Source of the DNA: CS4-C045 sp963844115
GTDB lineage: Bacteria > Planctomycetota > Planctomycetia > Pirellulales > UBA7805
Direction: 5' to 3'
Assembly: GCA_963844115.1 (NCBI GenBank)
Contig: CAWJNN010000023.1
Coordinates: forward strand, 62,001 to 126,000
DNA: 64,000 bases
Shown piece after piece: positions 15,743-24,838 of the stretch. Position numbers and translations under genes: made by a program. Position 1 is the first letter of the stretch, and the number at the start of each line of letters is the position of its first letter. A model generated the notes under the pieces. That model worked only from the letters and a program-made list of their open reading frames with translations. It was not told the origin of the DNA and made no database searches.

Positions 15743-16519
15743 ATGGCCGGTAATCCCGTCGCCATCGTCACCGGAGCATCCCGTGGCATCGGTCGAGCCA
15801 TCGCGCTGCGGTTGGCTGACTTGGGCCACGCGGTCATCGTCAATTACGTCCGTAACGCCGATGCCGCCGCAACCGTGGTCAGGCAAATCGAAAACGCAGG
15901 TGGTACGGCACGGTCGCTCGCTGGCAACGTCGCGGTCGGCGACGATCGCAGTGTTCTGGTTCAGACGGCCTTGGACGAGTTCGGCCGGCTCGATCTTCTG
16001 GTCAATAACGCCGGGATTACTTCGCAAGAGCGTAAGGATTTGTTGGAGTCGACTGAGCAGAGTTGGGACGCCGTTTTTGATACTAATCTGAAGGGCCCGT
16101 TTTTCTTGGCCCAACTTGTTGCCAAAAAGATGATCGACCTGATCGGTTCCGGGACGATCGATGCTGGCAAGATCATCAACGTATCCTCGATTTCGTCGTA
16201 CACGGTTTCGACGGCAAGGGCCGATTATTGCATGTCGAAAGCGGCTATGGGGATGATGACCCAGCTACTGGCAGCGCGTCTCGCGGGCGAAGAGATCCAG
16301 GTTTTTGAGCTATGCCCCGGTGTGATCGCCAGCGACATGACCGCTCCCGTGGCTGAAAAATACGATCAGTTGATCGCCGACGGTCTTACGCCCCTTCGCC
16401 GCTGGGGACAGCCGGAAGACGTGGCCCAGGCGGTTGCGGCAATCGTGTCCGGTAACTTTCCCTTCAGCACGGGAGAGCGATTCAATATAGACGGCGGATT
16501 TCACATTCGTCGTCTCTAG
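15743..16519 (+). CDS. Short-chain dehydrogenase/reductase, 3-oxoacyl-ACP-reductase-like
   Basis: A classical SDR of 258 residues: NAD(P)-binding VTGASRGIGRAIA at the N-terminus, NNAG at about residue 88, the catalytic Ser in NVSSISS, and Y-x-x-x-K as DYCMSKAA. The C-terminus ends with the FabG-like GERFNIDGGFHIRRL. A TTG start at 15710 would add 11 residues. The ATG at 15743, preceded by a GACAGGA ribosome-site-like word, fits the family better. FabG is one possibility, but many SDRs have other substrates and the neighbours give no hint. Confidence 0.9.
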   Translation: MAGNPVAIVTGASRGIGRAIALRLADLGHAVIVNYVRNADAAATVVRQIENAGGTARSLAGNVAVGDDRSVLVQTALDEFGRLDLLVNNAGITSQERKDLLESTEQSWDAVFDTNLKGPFFLAQLVAKKMIDLIGSGTIDAGKIINVSSISSYTVSTARADYCMSKAAMGMMTQLLAARLAGEEIQVFELCPGVIASDMTAPVAEKYDQLIADGLTPLRRWGQPEDVAQAVAAIVSGNFPFSTGERFNIDGGFHIRRL

Positions 16520-16656
16520 GCCTGATCGGATGCGTTGCAGCGCGACGGCACGGCGTCTCGTAAAGCACGCGTCGAGTATCGCCCGCGTCTAGTAATGATC
16601 GTGGCGTTAGTGACAATGGACGGCACGACCTCTCGCTTTACCCCCGGTTGTCATCA

Positions 16657-17883
16657 ATGAACTTCGCCATCGTTGGATTGGACACCCGCATCTCGCCACT
16701 TGCGCAATCGATATCGGAGCTGCCGGAACATCAACTGGTCTTCGCCTGTGTCGATCGGTCGATGAACGCGCGGTACGCCGAGGTGTTGACGCGGTTTGAC
16801 GACGATGTGTTGTATGACACGAACGATCGCGATTGGCTGGCCAGGCTTCATGCGTCGAGTCCCGATGTGGTTGTCGTCGCCGCTGGACAGGACTCTACCG
16901 CATTGGTGCACGCAATTCGCAGGCTGAGCGAACTGGGAATACCTCTTGTTTTGTCCCATCCGCTGAATCATTCGGCAATGGTCTACTACGAATTGGAGAT
17001 CCTGATCGAGGACGCCAAAGTTGCCATGATTCCGTATGTACCGGCTCGATCGCAGACGGCGGTGCAGGTCTTGCGCCGACGAATGGACGACCAACCGGTC
17101 GGCGACGGCGTAGAGGGACTGGGGCAGTTGGAACAGATAACGTTAGACAGGACCGTGGGGAAGATCACGCGTGCTGAGTTACTGGACGCGTTTACTTCCG
17201 ATGTCGATGTCATCCGATACCTTGTGGGTGACGTGAGCGACGTGGCGGCGATGCATCCGGGTGGCGCGGATTCGTTGCCGATACCGTTGAGCGTCCAGAT
17301 GAATTCCAAGCGTGGGCATCTGTTGCGGTGGTCGATGTCGGCAGCTGCTGCTCCGCCGGGCGCCAAGTTGACGCTTACGGGTACGCAGGGATCGTCCGTG
17401 CTGCACATGCCCGACGAGGACGCGTGGCAGTTGGAAGGCCTGGTGAGCGACGAAGATCCAGCCGTCGGCGAGGAGTCTGCTGGCGGTTCAAGCGACGTTG
17501 TGGCCAGCCTGATTCGGCAATTGGAAATGGCGCACAACGACGCGGAGTACATGCAACAGACGTGGCAGGACGTTACTCGCAGTGTTGAAACAACCGAGGC
17601 CTTGGAAAAGAGCTTGCGTAAGGGCCGCGTCGTACGACTCAGCTATGACGGGCGAGGCGAACAGGCCGCGTTCAAAGGCACGATGGCGTCGATTGGCTGC
17701 GGCTTGTTGATCGCGATGTTGTTGGTGACGGTCGTGTCCGCCGTGTTGTTGAAGATCGCAAAGGTACAAGAAATGGCTGGGCTGGCGGCGTTCGTTGGTA
17801 AGGTTCCTTACGTGGTATTGGGACTGCTGCTGGTGTTCTTGATATTGCAGCTATTACGGTTTGCGATACCGGGGAAAGAATGA
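16657..17883 (+). CDS. Gfo/Idh/MocA-like Rossmann protein with two C-terminal membrane helices
   Basis: The first 300 residues look like a GFO/IDH/MocA oxidoreductase: MNFAIVGLDTRISPLAQSI at the start, VVVVAAGQDSTALVHAIRRLSELGIPLVLSHPLN, then a C-terminal alpha/beta region. The usual GxGxxG and EKP motifs are changed (VGLDTRISPL; LSHPLNHS), so dinucleotide binding is uncertain. Residues about 345-370 and 380-405 are strongly hydrophobic, giving a membrane anchor that normal family members lack. A TTG at 16648 is an alternative start. Planctomycetes hold many MocA-type paralogues, and the anchored form would place this one at the membrane. Confidence 0.65.
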   Translation: MNFAIVGLDTRISPLAQSISELPEHQLVFACVDRSMNARYAEVLTRFDDDVLYDTNDRDWLARLHASSPDVVVVAAGQDSTALVHAIRRLSELGIPLVLSHPLNHSAMVYYELEILIEDAKVAMIPYVPARSQTAVQVLRRRMDDQPVGDGVEGLGQLEQITLDRTVGKITRAELLDAFTSDVDVIRYLVGDVSDVAAMHPGGADSLPIPLSVQMNSKRGHLLRWSMSAAAAPPGAKLTLTGTQGSSVLHMPDEDAWQLEGLVSDEDPAVGEESAGGSSDVVASLIRQLEMAHNDAEYMQQTWQDVTRSVETTEALEKSLRKGRVVRLSYDGRGEQAAFKGTMASIGCGLLIAMLLVTVVSAVLLKIAKVQEMAGLAAFVGKVPYVVLGLLLVFLILQLLRFAIPGKE

Positions 17884-18033
17884 CGAACGGGCGCGCAATC
17901 GCCGAACGACGGTGGCGGTTGTCTAAATAAAGGGCTTCACGTCGCGCAAAGTCGTCGCCTTCTTGCTACCTTTCACGTTCGGCTCTATGCTAGGTGAGAA
18001 ATCCATTCGTTTTGATAAAAAGGAGACGCAGAA

Positions 18034-18408
18034 ATGGCAAAAGATGCCGAAAAAGCAGAAGCCAAAACCCCGTCCGATAGCGGAAAAGAAGCGGAACAAC
18101 AACAGGCTGTACGTGCGCCGATACAAATAGACGACGAGAAGGCGTTGGCGACGTACGCGAATTTTTGTCGCGTGACCGGGACGCCCGAAGAATTGATCAT
18201 CGATGTCGGTTTGAATTCACAGCCTGTTGGTCCGCAGACCGAGGCGATCAAGATCAATCAGCGACTGGTGTTGAATTACTTTACGGCCAAACGCTTGTTG
18301 GCGGCATTGCAGATGTCCATTCAGCGGCACGAGGCGGCCTTCGGGGTACTGGAAACCGATGTGCAAAAGCGCGTGCAGCCTTCCGCCCTGGCAACCGCCA
18401 ACCGATAG
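18034..18408 (+). CDS. DUF3467 family protein
   Basis: A 124-residue protein with a charged, alanine/glutamate-rich N-terminal 35 residues followed by a DUF3467-like domain: ALATYANFCRVTGTPEELIIDVGLN...IKINQRLVLNYFTAKRLLAALQMSIQRHEAAFGVLE. This domain is short and widespread but has no fixed function to my knowledge. An excellent Shine-Dalgarno AAAAAGGAGA lies nine bases before the ATG. It is monocistronic or paired with the following protease gene (55-base gap). Confidence 0.8.
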   Translation: MAKDAEKAEAKTPSDSGKEAEQQQAVRAPIQIDDEKALATYANFCRVTGTPEELIIDVGLNSQPVGPQTEAIKINQRLVLNYFTAKRLLAALQMSIQRHEAAFGVLETDVQKRVQPSALATANR

Positions 18409-18462
18409 AGGAACAATGTGAGTCGCCGTCTTTTCAGAGACTAGCGGCAAAGAGACTTTGGA

Positions 18463-19635
18463 ATGAAAGCCGTCCATGCAATTGTCTGTAGCTTGATCAC
18501 GTCGATGATCCTGGTTGGCTCTTCGGCCCCTGTCCGCGGCGAGGAGGAATCTGTCGAGAGGAAGGGGCGTATCATTCCGCCCGAACTGAAGGATCTCAAG
18601 CGTAATTACAAGGTGCGACTGGTCTACTTTGTACCGAACGACCGCGAAGCGAAATCAAACTATCGCGAGAAAGCAGACGTGTTGATGCGGGTCGTGGCCG
18701 ATTTGTATCGCCGTGACCTGAACAGCAAAGGCTACGAAACCCGCGGTTTGGACTTCGAATTCGATGACGACGGGCGTATTAAGGTTCACTTGATCAACGG
18801 CCGACATTCCGCTGTGCACTATGCCGGCGATCCTCCCAGTGCCGATCGGTTATTTAATTCTTGTCAGGCGGAAATGATTGAGGCGACGGGGTATCCCAGT
18901 CGTCGTGCGTGTCTTGTGTTTTCCGAGGCCGGTGGAATTGCCGAGGCCACCCCGGCGTATCCGTATACGGGAATCGCCATGGTCTCCGGTGAAATATTTC
19001 GTGATGACGTGACCGCGACGACCATCGAAAAGCAGATTGAAAACATGTTTGACGAAACTCCAATTCCCAAGGTTGCAGGCAAGGATCCGGAATCGCGTAA
19101 TCGGGAAGTGCAGGTTTCTAACGGCGTGTTGGCACACGAACTGGGGCATATTTTCTGGTGTCTGCACGATTCCAGGGAACTGCACAACAACATCATGGGC
19201 TATGGATATCACAACCTTCGCAAGATGTATGACAGGGACACGGCCAAGGATCACCCGGTGCGATTCTGCAAAGACCATGCCCGGATGCTAAGCTTCAACC
19301 GCTATTTCCTGGAGGAGATCAACGAGCAGGACGGTGACGCGCCGAAGATCGATTTGGAATTTACTCAGCCCCTGCGGCCTGGTGAGACGAAGGTGCATGC
19401 CCGATTGAAGGTGACCGATGACGAGGGCCTGGGGGCTTACATCATTATGCAGCGCCCGCAGGATCTACTGGTCGCGTCCGGAGCGATGCCAGGCAAGGAC
19501 TTCGACGAAAGCCTGGTCATTGATACCACCTTCCCGCTTCAGCCCGGCTGGGACATCACGTACATCGTGAACGTGCTGGACAAGAACGGCAATGGGAGTC
19601 AACTGACGAAAGTGGTCAAGGTCGAACTGGAATAG
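18463..19635 (+). CDS. Secreted HExxH metalloprotease-like protein
   Basis: A 390-residue exported protein (signal peptide IVCSLITSMILVGSSAPVRG). The motif HELGHIFWCLHD at about residues 224-235 supplies three histidines in metzincin order (HExxHxxxxxH plus D), followed by a Met-turn-like NNIMGYG 12 residues later. The central glycine of the metzincin HExxHxxGxxH is Trp here, so it is not a textbook member. Upstream residues about 50-220 are an alpha/beta region. The C-terminal about 110 residues (PKIDLEFTQPLRPGETKVHARLKVTDDEGLGAYIIM) look like an immunoglobulin-like beta domain. Substrate unknown. Confidence 0.72.
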   Translation: MKAVHAIVCSLITSMILVGSSAPVRGEEESVERKGRIIPPELKDLKRNYKVRLVYFVPNDREAKSNYREKADVLMRVVADLYRRDLNSKGYETRGLDFEFDDDGRIKVHLINGRHSAVHYAGDPPSADRLFNSCQAEMIEATGYPSRRACLVFSEAGGIAEATPAYPYTGIAMVSGEIFRDDVTATTIEKQIENMFDETPIPKVAGKDPESRNREVQVSNGVLAHELGHIFWCLHDSRELHNNIMGYGYHNLRKMYDRDTAKDHPVRFCKDHARMLSFNRYFLEEINEQDGDAPKIDLEFTQPLRPGETKVHARLKVTDDEGLGAYIIMQRPQDLLVASGAMPGKDFDESLVIDTTFPLQPGWDITYIVNVLDKNGNGSQLTKVVKVELE

Positions 19636-19683
19636 GGCGCGCATACCACGCATGGCGAGCTTGTATTAGTCTGTGCCAAGGCG

Positions 19684-22600
19684 CTAGGTGCTCTGCCACC
19701 ATTGCTTCGGTAGGCAGCCCAGCGCCATCCACATGAGTTGGCTTGCGACAAAAATCCCCAGCCACATCAGCATGCCTTCGCTGAATCCGTACGAGTGCAG
19801 CCCGACACCAAGCTCGTTGACGCCAAACCAGGACCAGGCCACGGCAATGTTGCCGGCCACAACCAGGACGGCCAGGCCGCGATCCTTGACGATCGCACCC
19901 CAACGGGCATGCAGCACCAGCGCGTTCCAGAGCACAATGATCAGCGCGCCGTTCTCTTTCGGGTCCCAGCCCCAAAACCGGCCCCAGGAATCGTCTGCCC
20001 AAAGTCCCCCCAGAACGGTTCCCACGAAACTGAAGAAAATCGAAAAACAGAGAGTTCCGTACATCATGGAAGTCAGCATCTTGCCGACCGTCCGATTGCC
20101 TACCTTGACGTTCAGCGCTTGGGTCATCACACCGGCGGTGATGTAGATCACGCCGAGCACGCCGGCCACCAAGGTCGTGGCATAACCAAGCGTAATGCAC
20201 ACCACGTGCGTCGCCAGCCAGAACTGTGTATCGAGCACTGCTTGCAGGACGGCCATCGTATCGCCGTCGGCCAAGAAGTGCGCGACCAGCAAAGTTGCGA
20301 AACCGCTGACCGCCGCCACGGCGTTGCCGACGCCAATGCGGAAAAACCATTCCAGAAGGAGTCCCAGTAAGACGCAAGCCCAGCCAATGAAAAGTGCGGA
20401 ACCGTACAAATTGGTAACGGGTGGTCGGCCCGAAATATAAATCCGCGCGACGATGGCACAGGTATGCACGAGGAAAATGAATACGGCCAGCCAGAAAGCC
20501 GCCCAATTTAACGGGCGATTCCAGCCCGCGGACCACGTCAGCCAGGAAAGAGCGGTTAGCACAAAGACCAGCACATATAGAGCGGAGCAATTGTAGAACG
20601 GGGAAATGTGGTTGTATTTCGCTTCGAAATTGACAACGTTTGCAACGTACTCCTTCGGCGGATTCTTCCGCAAGTGGATCTGATAATCCGCGACAGCACG
20701 ATTAAAGGCGGTCGCGTCGTTATCGGCATACGCCAGAAGAATTGTGTTCAGTTGGGAAAGCGCTTCGGGGGGGCGCTTGCCCAACACCTGGTCCAGAAAT
20801 GCTTCAACCCATGCTTGCGAGTAGGGCGCCCACTGGCCGTCGTCCTTCGGAACGGATCGGGGAGCCGGCCGCGACCGGATTTCCGCCATGAAGTGGTCGA
20901 TCTCTTCTCGCAATGCCATCACCTTGGCTTTCGCCGCTCGTTCGTCGTTCCGGACTTCCTCGGGCGTCGGTAGCGGCGGCAGATTCGGTGGCACGAACGC
21001 GTGATGTAGTAGCGTGAACGTGCGAATACGATCATCGAGCTCGACTACCTTCCGCTGAAAGTCGCTCAACTCGTCCGCGCCTTGTTCTTCTATAATTGTC
21101 CTGGCCTTGTTCGCCTCGACTTCGAAGTCCCGGATCTTGGGCCGAATCTCGCTGATGGAATACTTGTTTCCCTTGCGGCGTGTCAGGCCAATTAAATCCA
21201 GAACCTCCAGGTTGTCGATCCGGACAACTTGATGATCGTAGGCGGCGGGCGAACCGGAAATCACATCCAGCAGCCAGCGGATGGCAGGCTGTTCCTCGCC
21301 GTTCGTATCGGTAAAGGTCTCGCGGTTGGAGATGGCACGTAAACTGTTTCGCGCAAGCGTGTCGAGTGGTTTCACTCGACCTTTCGCCAGCACCGGCAGG
21401 CTCGCCGCTTCTTCAATGTGTATCTCTGTCGTCGATCGTTCCACGGGTTTTGCGGCGCGCGAGATCCAATAGGCGCCGAGCAGCACGGCGGCTAGCGAGG
21501 CAACAAGCGTAGGACTGTACCACCCTCGCGACGGCCTGGCTTGCAAGTTGGCCAACGGTGCCTTTTGACGCTTGGCATTCTTCTTGCTAACCGGGACGGT
21601 TGTCAGGGAATCGAGGTCATTGACCGGTTCGTCCGCCAGCCGACGCAGAAAACGAATCAGAGTCAACAGGAAATGGGCCAGCATGCCGGTGGCCACGATC
21701 ATGCAGGCCACGTAGGGAATCATCCAGCCGCGGTTGGTGACGACGCTGAGGATGGTTGTTTCACGACCCAGATGATCAGGTCGCCAACTTGATTGATAGA
21801 AAGTCTCGCCCGAATAGCGCAGGGGATTGTTCATCGAGATGTGAATTTTGCGGTCGACATCTTTCGATTCATCCACCAGGTAGACGTCGGACGAATAGTT
21901 TTTCACCATGGTCGAGCCGTGGTAGTCGTCTTTGCGGAAGTCGATCAGCGAAACCGCATACGGTTTGTAGTGACGAGCAAATCGGAGCGATACATCATAT
22001 TTCTTGTCGCCAACCTCGATTTCTTCCTCCAGCTTGATCAGGTCGCGGTCCCTGCCGATCAGAACGCTTTGCGACAACAAGTACGTCCCCAGATCGGCGC
22101 CCGACTCCTTGTCGAGAAACTTGACGTAGGCCGACGCCTGGTCGACTGCGCCTCCTGAATTTGTCCCCGAGTTGATCTTGGCCTGCTTGGTGCGCAGTGA
22201 GATCCCTTTTCCTTTTGTCGCCGGGTTCGAATCGGCTTTCGCTCCTCGGCTGCCGACCGCTGAGTTATAGAAGTATTGTTCAATTAAAATATCGAACGGG
22301 AGTTGGTCGCTTTGAATGGTCTTGGCTTCCAAAAACTGCGAATCCTGTCCGTTCTTGACCAGCGGAATGGTCACCTCGGCATCGTGCTGGTCGTCGCCGG
22401 GGAGGTTGCGATCGACGACGGCCAGTTCGACGGCGCGAATATCCTGGGCGTAGTTGACCGTTTGGCCTTCATAAATCGTTAATTGCTCTTCGACGTCATA
22501 CTGGCTCACGAAGACCTGGCCGAACATCATTAACAAGACGCCGGAGTGTAATTGGACAATGCCGCCGCGACGCTTGAACAGCAGCAGGCAACCAGCCAGC

Positions 22601-23529
22601 AGGATCAGGGCGGCACACAAAGCTTTGATCAATTGCCACAAAATCCGCATGCCGGAGTCGCCCAGGTAGGCGTCGTTGCCGGGAAAAATCAGCCAGATCG
22701 CCAGCACCGAAAGGGGAATCAACGTCACGACGATCACCCAAAAGTCGACGCGCTGATAGTATCCGTTGAGGGCAGAAAAGATGGTTGCGCCGATCGCGAT
22801 GGCCACGGTGGCGGCGTAGCCGTACTTCAGAACCGACCATAGTCGAGTCCATTCCTCAAAGAACGGCACACCCTGCATACCGGCAGGATTATGGCCGCTG
22901 ACGATGACAAACCACGTCCCGACAATGCCTGCGGCGATGACGGCCAACCCGGCTACAAACCGTGCTCCGCTCGCTTGTACTTTGAAGCGGATAGCGTGAG
23001 CGGCCAGCAGATTCACTAGCATCGCGACACCGATCGCCTTACCCCCAGGAAAGAAGAAAGCGCCGTGGGTGACGGACGTGATCGCCATCAGGGCACCGAG
23101 GGTCAACGCAGCGACGGCCAACGGTCGGCCTGCCTGTCTGTTGCGCGGCAGGTAGTAGGCCAGCGCCCCAAAGATCGGTGTTGCTACCGCTGCCGCGAAC
23201 GCGAATATCACTCGCATGTTGTATTCGGGCATTTTGGGAAACCATGCCGGTGGAAAGAAGATCCGTACCGGAATCCAGGTCGCCCAGCGGTAAAAGTACC
23301 GCGACATGACAGCCCACATGTCCATCTCAATCTGTCCCAGAGTGCCGGCCAGGACGATGAAGATAGCCATGGCGAACAGAACCACCGTCAGACGCAACGA
23401 CGCCAAAGGCCCGAGCGCGTCCACTAACTGCGGCGACGCCGTGATGGTCGACTGCCTGGTATCTGCGAACAGCGGCGAAGGGCTTAACGCATCGATCGAG
23501 GGAGAAGTTGCCATGGCGTTATCCTTCAT
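19684..23529 (-). CDS. Fused ResB-CcsA cytochrome c biogenesis protein
   Basis: At 1281 residues this joins the two subunits of System II cytochrome c maturation. The N-terminal part (about 1-680) has ResB traits: early membrane helices, a large extracytoplasmic domain with KNYSSDVYLVDESKDVDRKIHISMNNPLRYSGETFYQSS, and a late helix. A soluble linker of about 270 residues rich in charged residues follows. The C-terminal CcsA part (about 960-1281) has multiple helices and the haem-handling tryptophan motif WGRFWGWDPKE near 1177, with flanking histidines (THVVC; LVLHARWG). It exports haem and attaches it to cytochromes. A downstream c-type cytochrome is at 56.3 kb. Confidence 0.88.
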   Translation of the reverse strand: MKDNAMATSPSIDALSPSPLFADTRQSTITASPQLVDALGPLASLRLTVVLFAMAIFIVLAGTLGQIEMDMWAVMSRYFYRWATWIPVRIFFPPAWFPKMPEYNMRVIFAFAAAVATPIFGALAYYLPRNRQAGRPLAVAALTLGALMAITSVTHGAFFFPGGKAIGVAMLVNLLAAHAIRFKVQASGARFVAGLAVIAAGIVGTWFVIVSGHNPAGMQGVPFFEEWTRLWSVLKYGYAATVAIAIGATIFSALNGYYQRVDFWVIVVTLIPLSVLAIWLIFPGNDAYLGDSGMRILWQLIKALCAALILLAGCLLLFKRRGGIVQLHSGVLLMMFGQVFVSQYDVEEQLTIYEGQTVNYAQDIRAVELAVVDRNLPGDDQHDAEVTIPLVKNGQDSQFLEAKTIQSDQLPFDILIEQYFYNSAVGSRGAKADSNPATKGKGISLRTKQAKINSGTNSGGAVDQASAYVKFLDKESGADLGTYLLSQSVLIGRDRDLIKLEEEIEVGDKKYDVSLRFARHYKPYAVSLIDFRKDDYHGSTMVKNYSSDVYLVDESKDVDRKIHISMNNPLRYSGETFYQSSWRPDHLGRETTILSVVTNRGWMIPYVACMIVATGMLAHFLLTLIRFLRRLADEPVNDLDSLTTVPVSKKNAKRQKAPLANLQARPSRGWYSPTLVASLAAVLLGAYWISRAAKPVERSTTEIHIEEAASLPVLAKGRVKPLDTLARNSLRAISNRETFTDTNGEEQPAIRWLLDVISGSPAAYDHQVVRIDNLEVLDLIGLTRRKGNKYSISEIRPKIRDFEVEANKARTIIEEQGADELSDFQRKVVELDDRIRTFTLLHHAFVPPNLPPLPTPEEVRNDERAAKAKVMALREEIDHFMAEIRSRPAPRSVPKDDGQWAPYSQAWVEAFLDQVLGKRPPEALSQLNTILLAYADNDATAFNRAVADYQIHLRKNPPKEYVANVVNFEAKYNHISPFYNCSALYVLVFVLTALSWLTWSAGWNRPLNWAAFWLAVFIFLVHTCAIVARIYISGRPPVTNLYGSALFIGWACVLLGLLLEWFFRIGVGNAVAAVSGFATLLVAHFLADGDTMAVLQAVLDTQFWLATHVVCITLGYATTLVAGVLGVIYITAGVMTQALNVKVGNRTVGKMLTSMMYGTLCFSIFFSFVGTVLGGLWADDSWGRFWGWDPKENGALIIVLWNALVLHARWGAIVKDRGLAVLVVAGNIAVAWSWFGVNELGVGLHSYGFSEGMLMWLGIFVASQLMWMALGCLPKQWWQST

Positions 23530-24620
23530 TTAAATCGCACGGACTTCGCAAAGTCGCGGAAATTGTCGCGCTCGCGCTGCGCCAATTCCGCGTCACCTCG
23601 TAGCTTGAAGAACCAAGTGGTATCGCCGGTTTTTACGACGACACCCAGGATCGCCTTGTCCGTACCCGAACCGTTCCCACCTAGTTCAATATAGTTTCCT
23701 TGGTGGCCATCGACCGTAATTGGTGTCAGCGATTCGGCCAATTGTTTGGCATTGATGGAATCCAGTTGGATCTGGCCGCGCCAGCGATTGATGTTGTCCA
23801 ACAAATTTCCACCGGCAGATCGAACGGCGATATCGATCTTTCGTTCGCCATCGGTGACTCGATAGAGAGCAGAATCCATCATGCCCAGTCGAGCTGGTTT
23901 CCAGGCGGAAGGTGGCTCGCAGTCCAACACGCTCGAATCGTGGCCGGTTTGCGGCGTACCGCGGGCGGGTTGTTCCACGCCAGCCATCCCGCGTCCCATA
24001 AACGGCGCCTGCATCGGCGAAGCACTCTGCTTATTGCCAATCAGGTCGACCAGCACGGCATTCTGGTCAGCGATGGTCAACGCTTCGATCGCCTTCGTCA
24101 GTCCGTCTTTATCGACTGGTGGCAGCTGCATCTGCCCACGCCAGCGATTGACGTTTTCCAGAAGATACTGCTGTGGGTCCGTCTGTTTTACCGGTAGGCG
24201 GACGACCGTCAGTTCGAGGTCGTCCAGGTCTCCAGGAATATCGAGGGTGGCGAAACGCATCGTATCACCGCCCAGGCGCTCGCGCCATGTTTCCGGACGG
24301 CTCCAGACCGGGTTACCCGCCCCGTTGTCCTCGAAGCGCACCGACTGGACGAACGTGCGAAAATCAGCCGCGTGGTTTGCTACTCGATCGGTCGCCCCCG
24401 CGAGTTTAAAAAACCAGGCGTCATCGCCTCGTGGGAACATAGCGACCAGCATGCGATCTTTGCTGGCCAGTTTCTTTTGCCCCTTGGCTTCGACGATTGA
24501 CTCTTTGATGACTCGGTAACTGCGGATTTCATCCTGCTGGCGACAGCCTGGCGCCGCGATGACAAGACAAAGCGATATCGCCGCATACACTGCGGCTCGG
24601 TTACGGCGGCAACAGAGCAT
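23526..24620 (-). CDS. Two-repeat lipoprotein upstream of ResB-CcsA
   Basis: A 364-residue predicted lipoprotein (hydrophobic leader ending in IAAPGC, lipobox Cys at about 26). The body contains an internal duplication. Each half has VNRWRGQ(M/I)QL, a block on PITVD/DLIGN and a finishing DDAWFFKLAG or DTTWFFKLRG followed by a helix F..F..SVRF (residues about 60-95 and 330-364). I recognise no named family. The start codon of the ResB-CcsA gene overlaps its stop by four bases, so the two are translationally coupled and this lipoprotein may assist cytochrome assembly at the outer face of the membrane. Confidence 0.75.
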   Translation of the reverse strand: MLCCRRNRAAVYAAISLCLVIAAPGCRQQDEIRSYRVIKESIVEAKGQKKLASKDRMLVAMFPRGDDAWFFKLAGATDRVANHAADFRTFVQSVRFEDNGAGNPVWSRPETWRERLGGDTMRFATLDIPGDLDDLELTVVRLPVKQTDPQQYLLENVNRWRGQMQLPPVDKDGLTKAIEALTIADQNAVLVDLIGNKQSASPMQAPFMGRGMAGVEQPARGTPQTGHDSSVLDCEPPSAWKPARLGMMDSALYRVTDGERKIDIAVRSAGGNLLDNINRWRGQIQLDSINAKQLAESLTPITVDGHQGNYIELGGNGSGTDKAILGVVVKTGDTTWFFKLRGDAELAQRERDNFRDFAKSVRFK

Positions 24621-24838
24621 GGGAGGCAGGAGCGTTTAAGGGCGGGAGCGGCGGGGTCTATAGGGCGCTGTTGACGTCCGAATGTACGCCCTATTTCGTC
24701 GCACGATGGAATTACTCCATTATAGAGCCATGCGGTGGAATTGGTAGACAGCGTTGAATGCCTGTATGTGAGTCTCTAAGTGCCTGCGAGTTTTGCCATA
24801 GCGATAGATTTACAACCTGGCAGCGAACAACGACTTTC
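24621..24838. other. Gap with a tRNA-Leu-like 5' fragment
   Basis: No gene is visible. Bases 24727-24753 (ending in GGTGGAATTGGTAGACAGC) resemble the acceptor and D-arm half of a bacterial tRNA-Leu. The invariant U8 position is C, and no anticodon stem, T-arm or matching acceptor strand follows. It is at most a fragment. Confidence 0.35.

Noticed and set aside
19616..20590. 324-codon minus-strand frame beside ResB-CcsA
   Set aside because: Shadow of the CcsA part in another frame; no motif in it.
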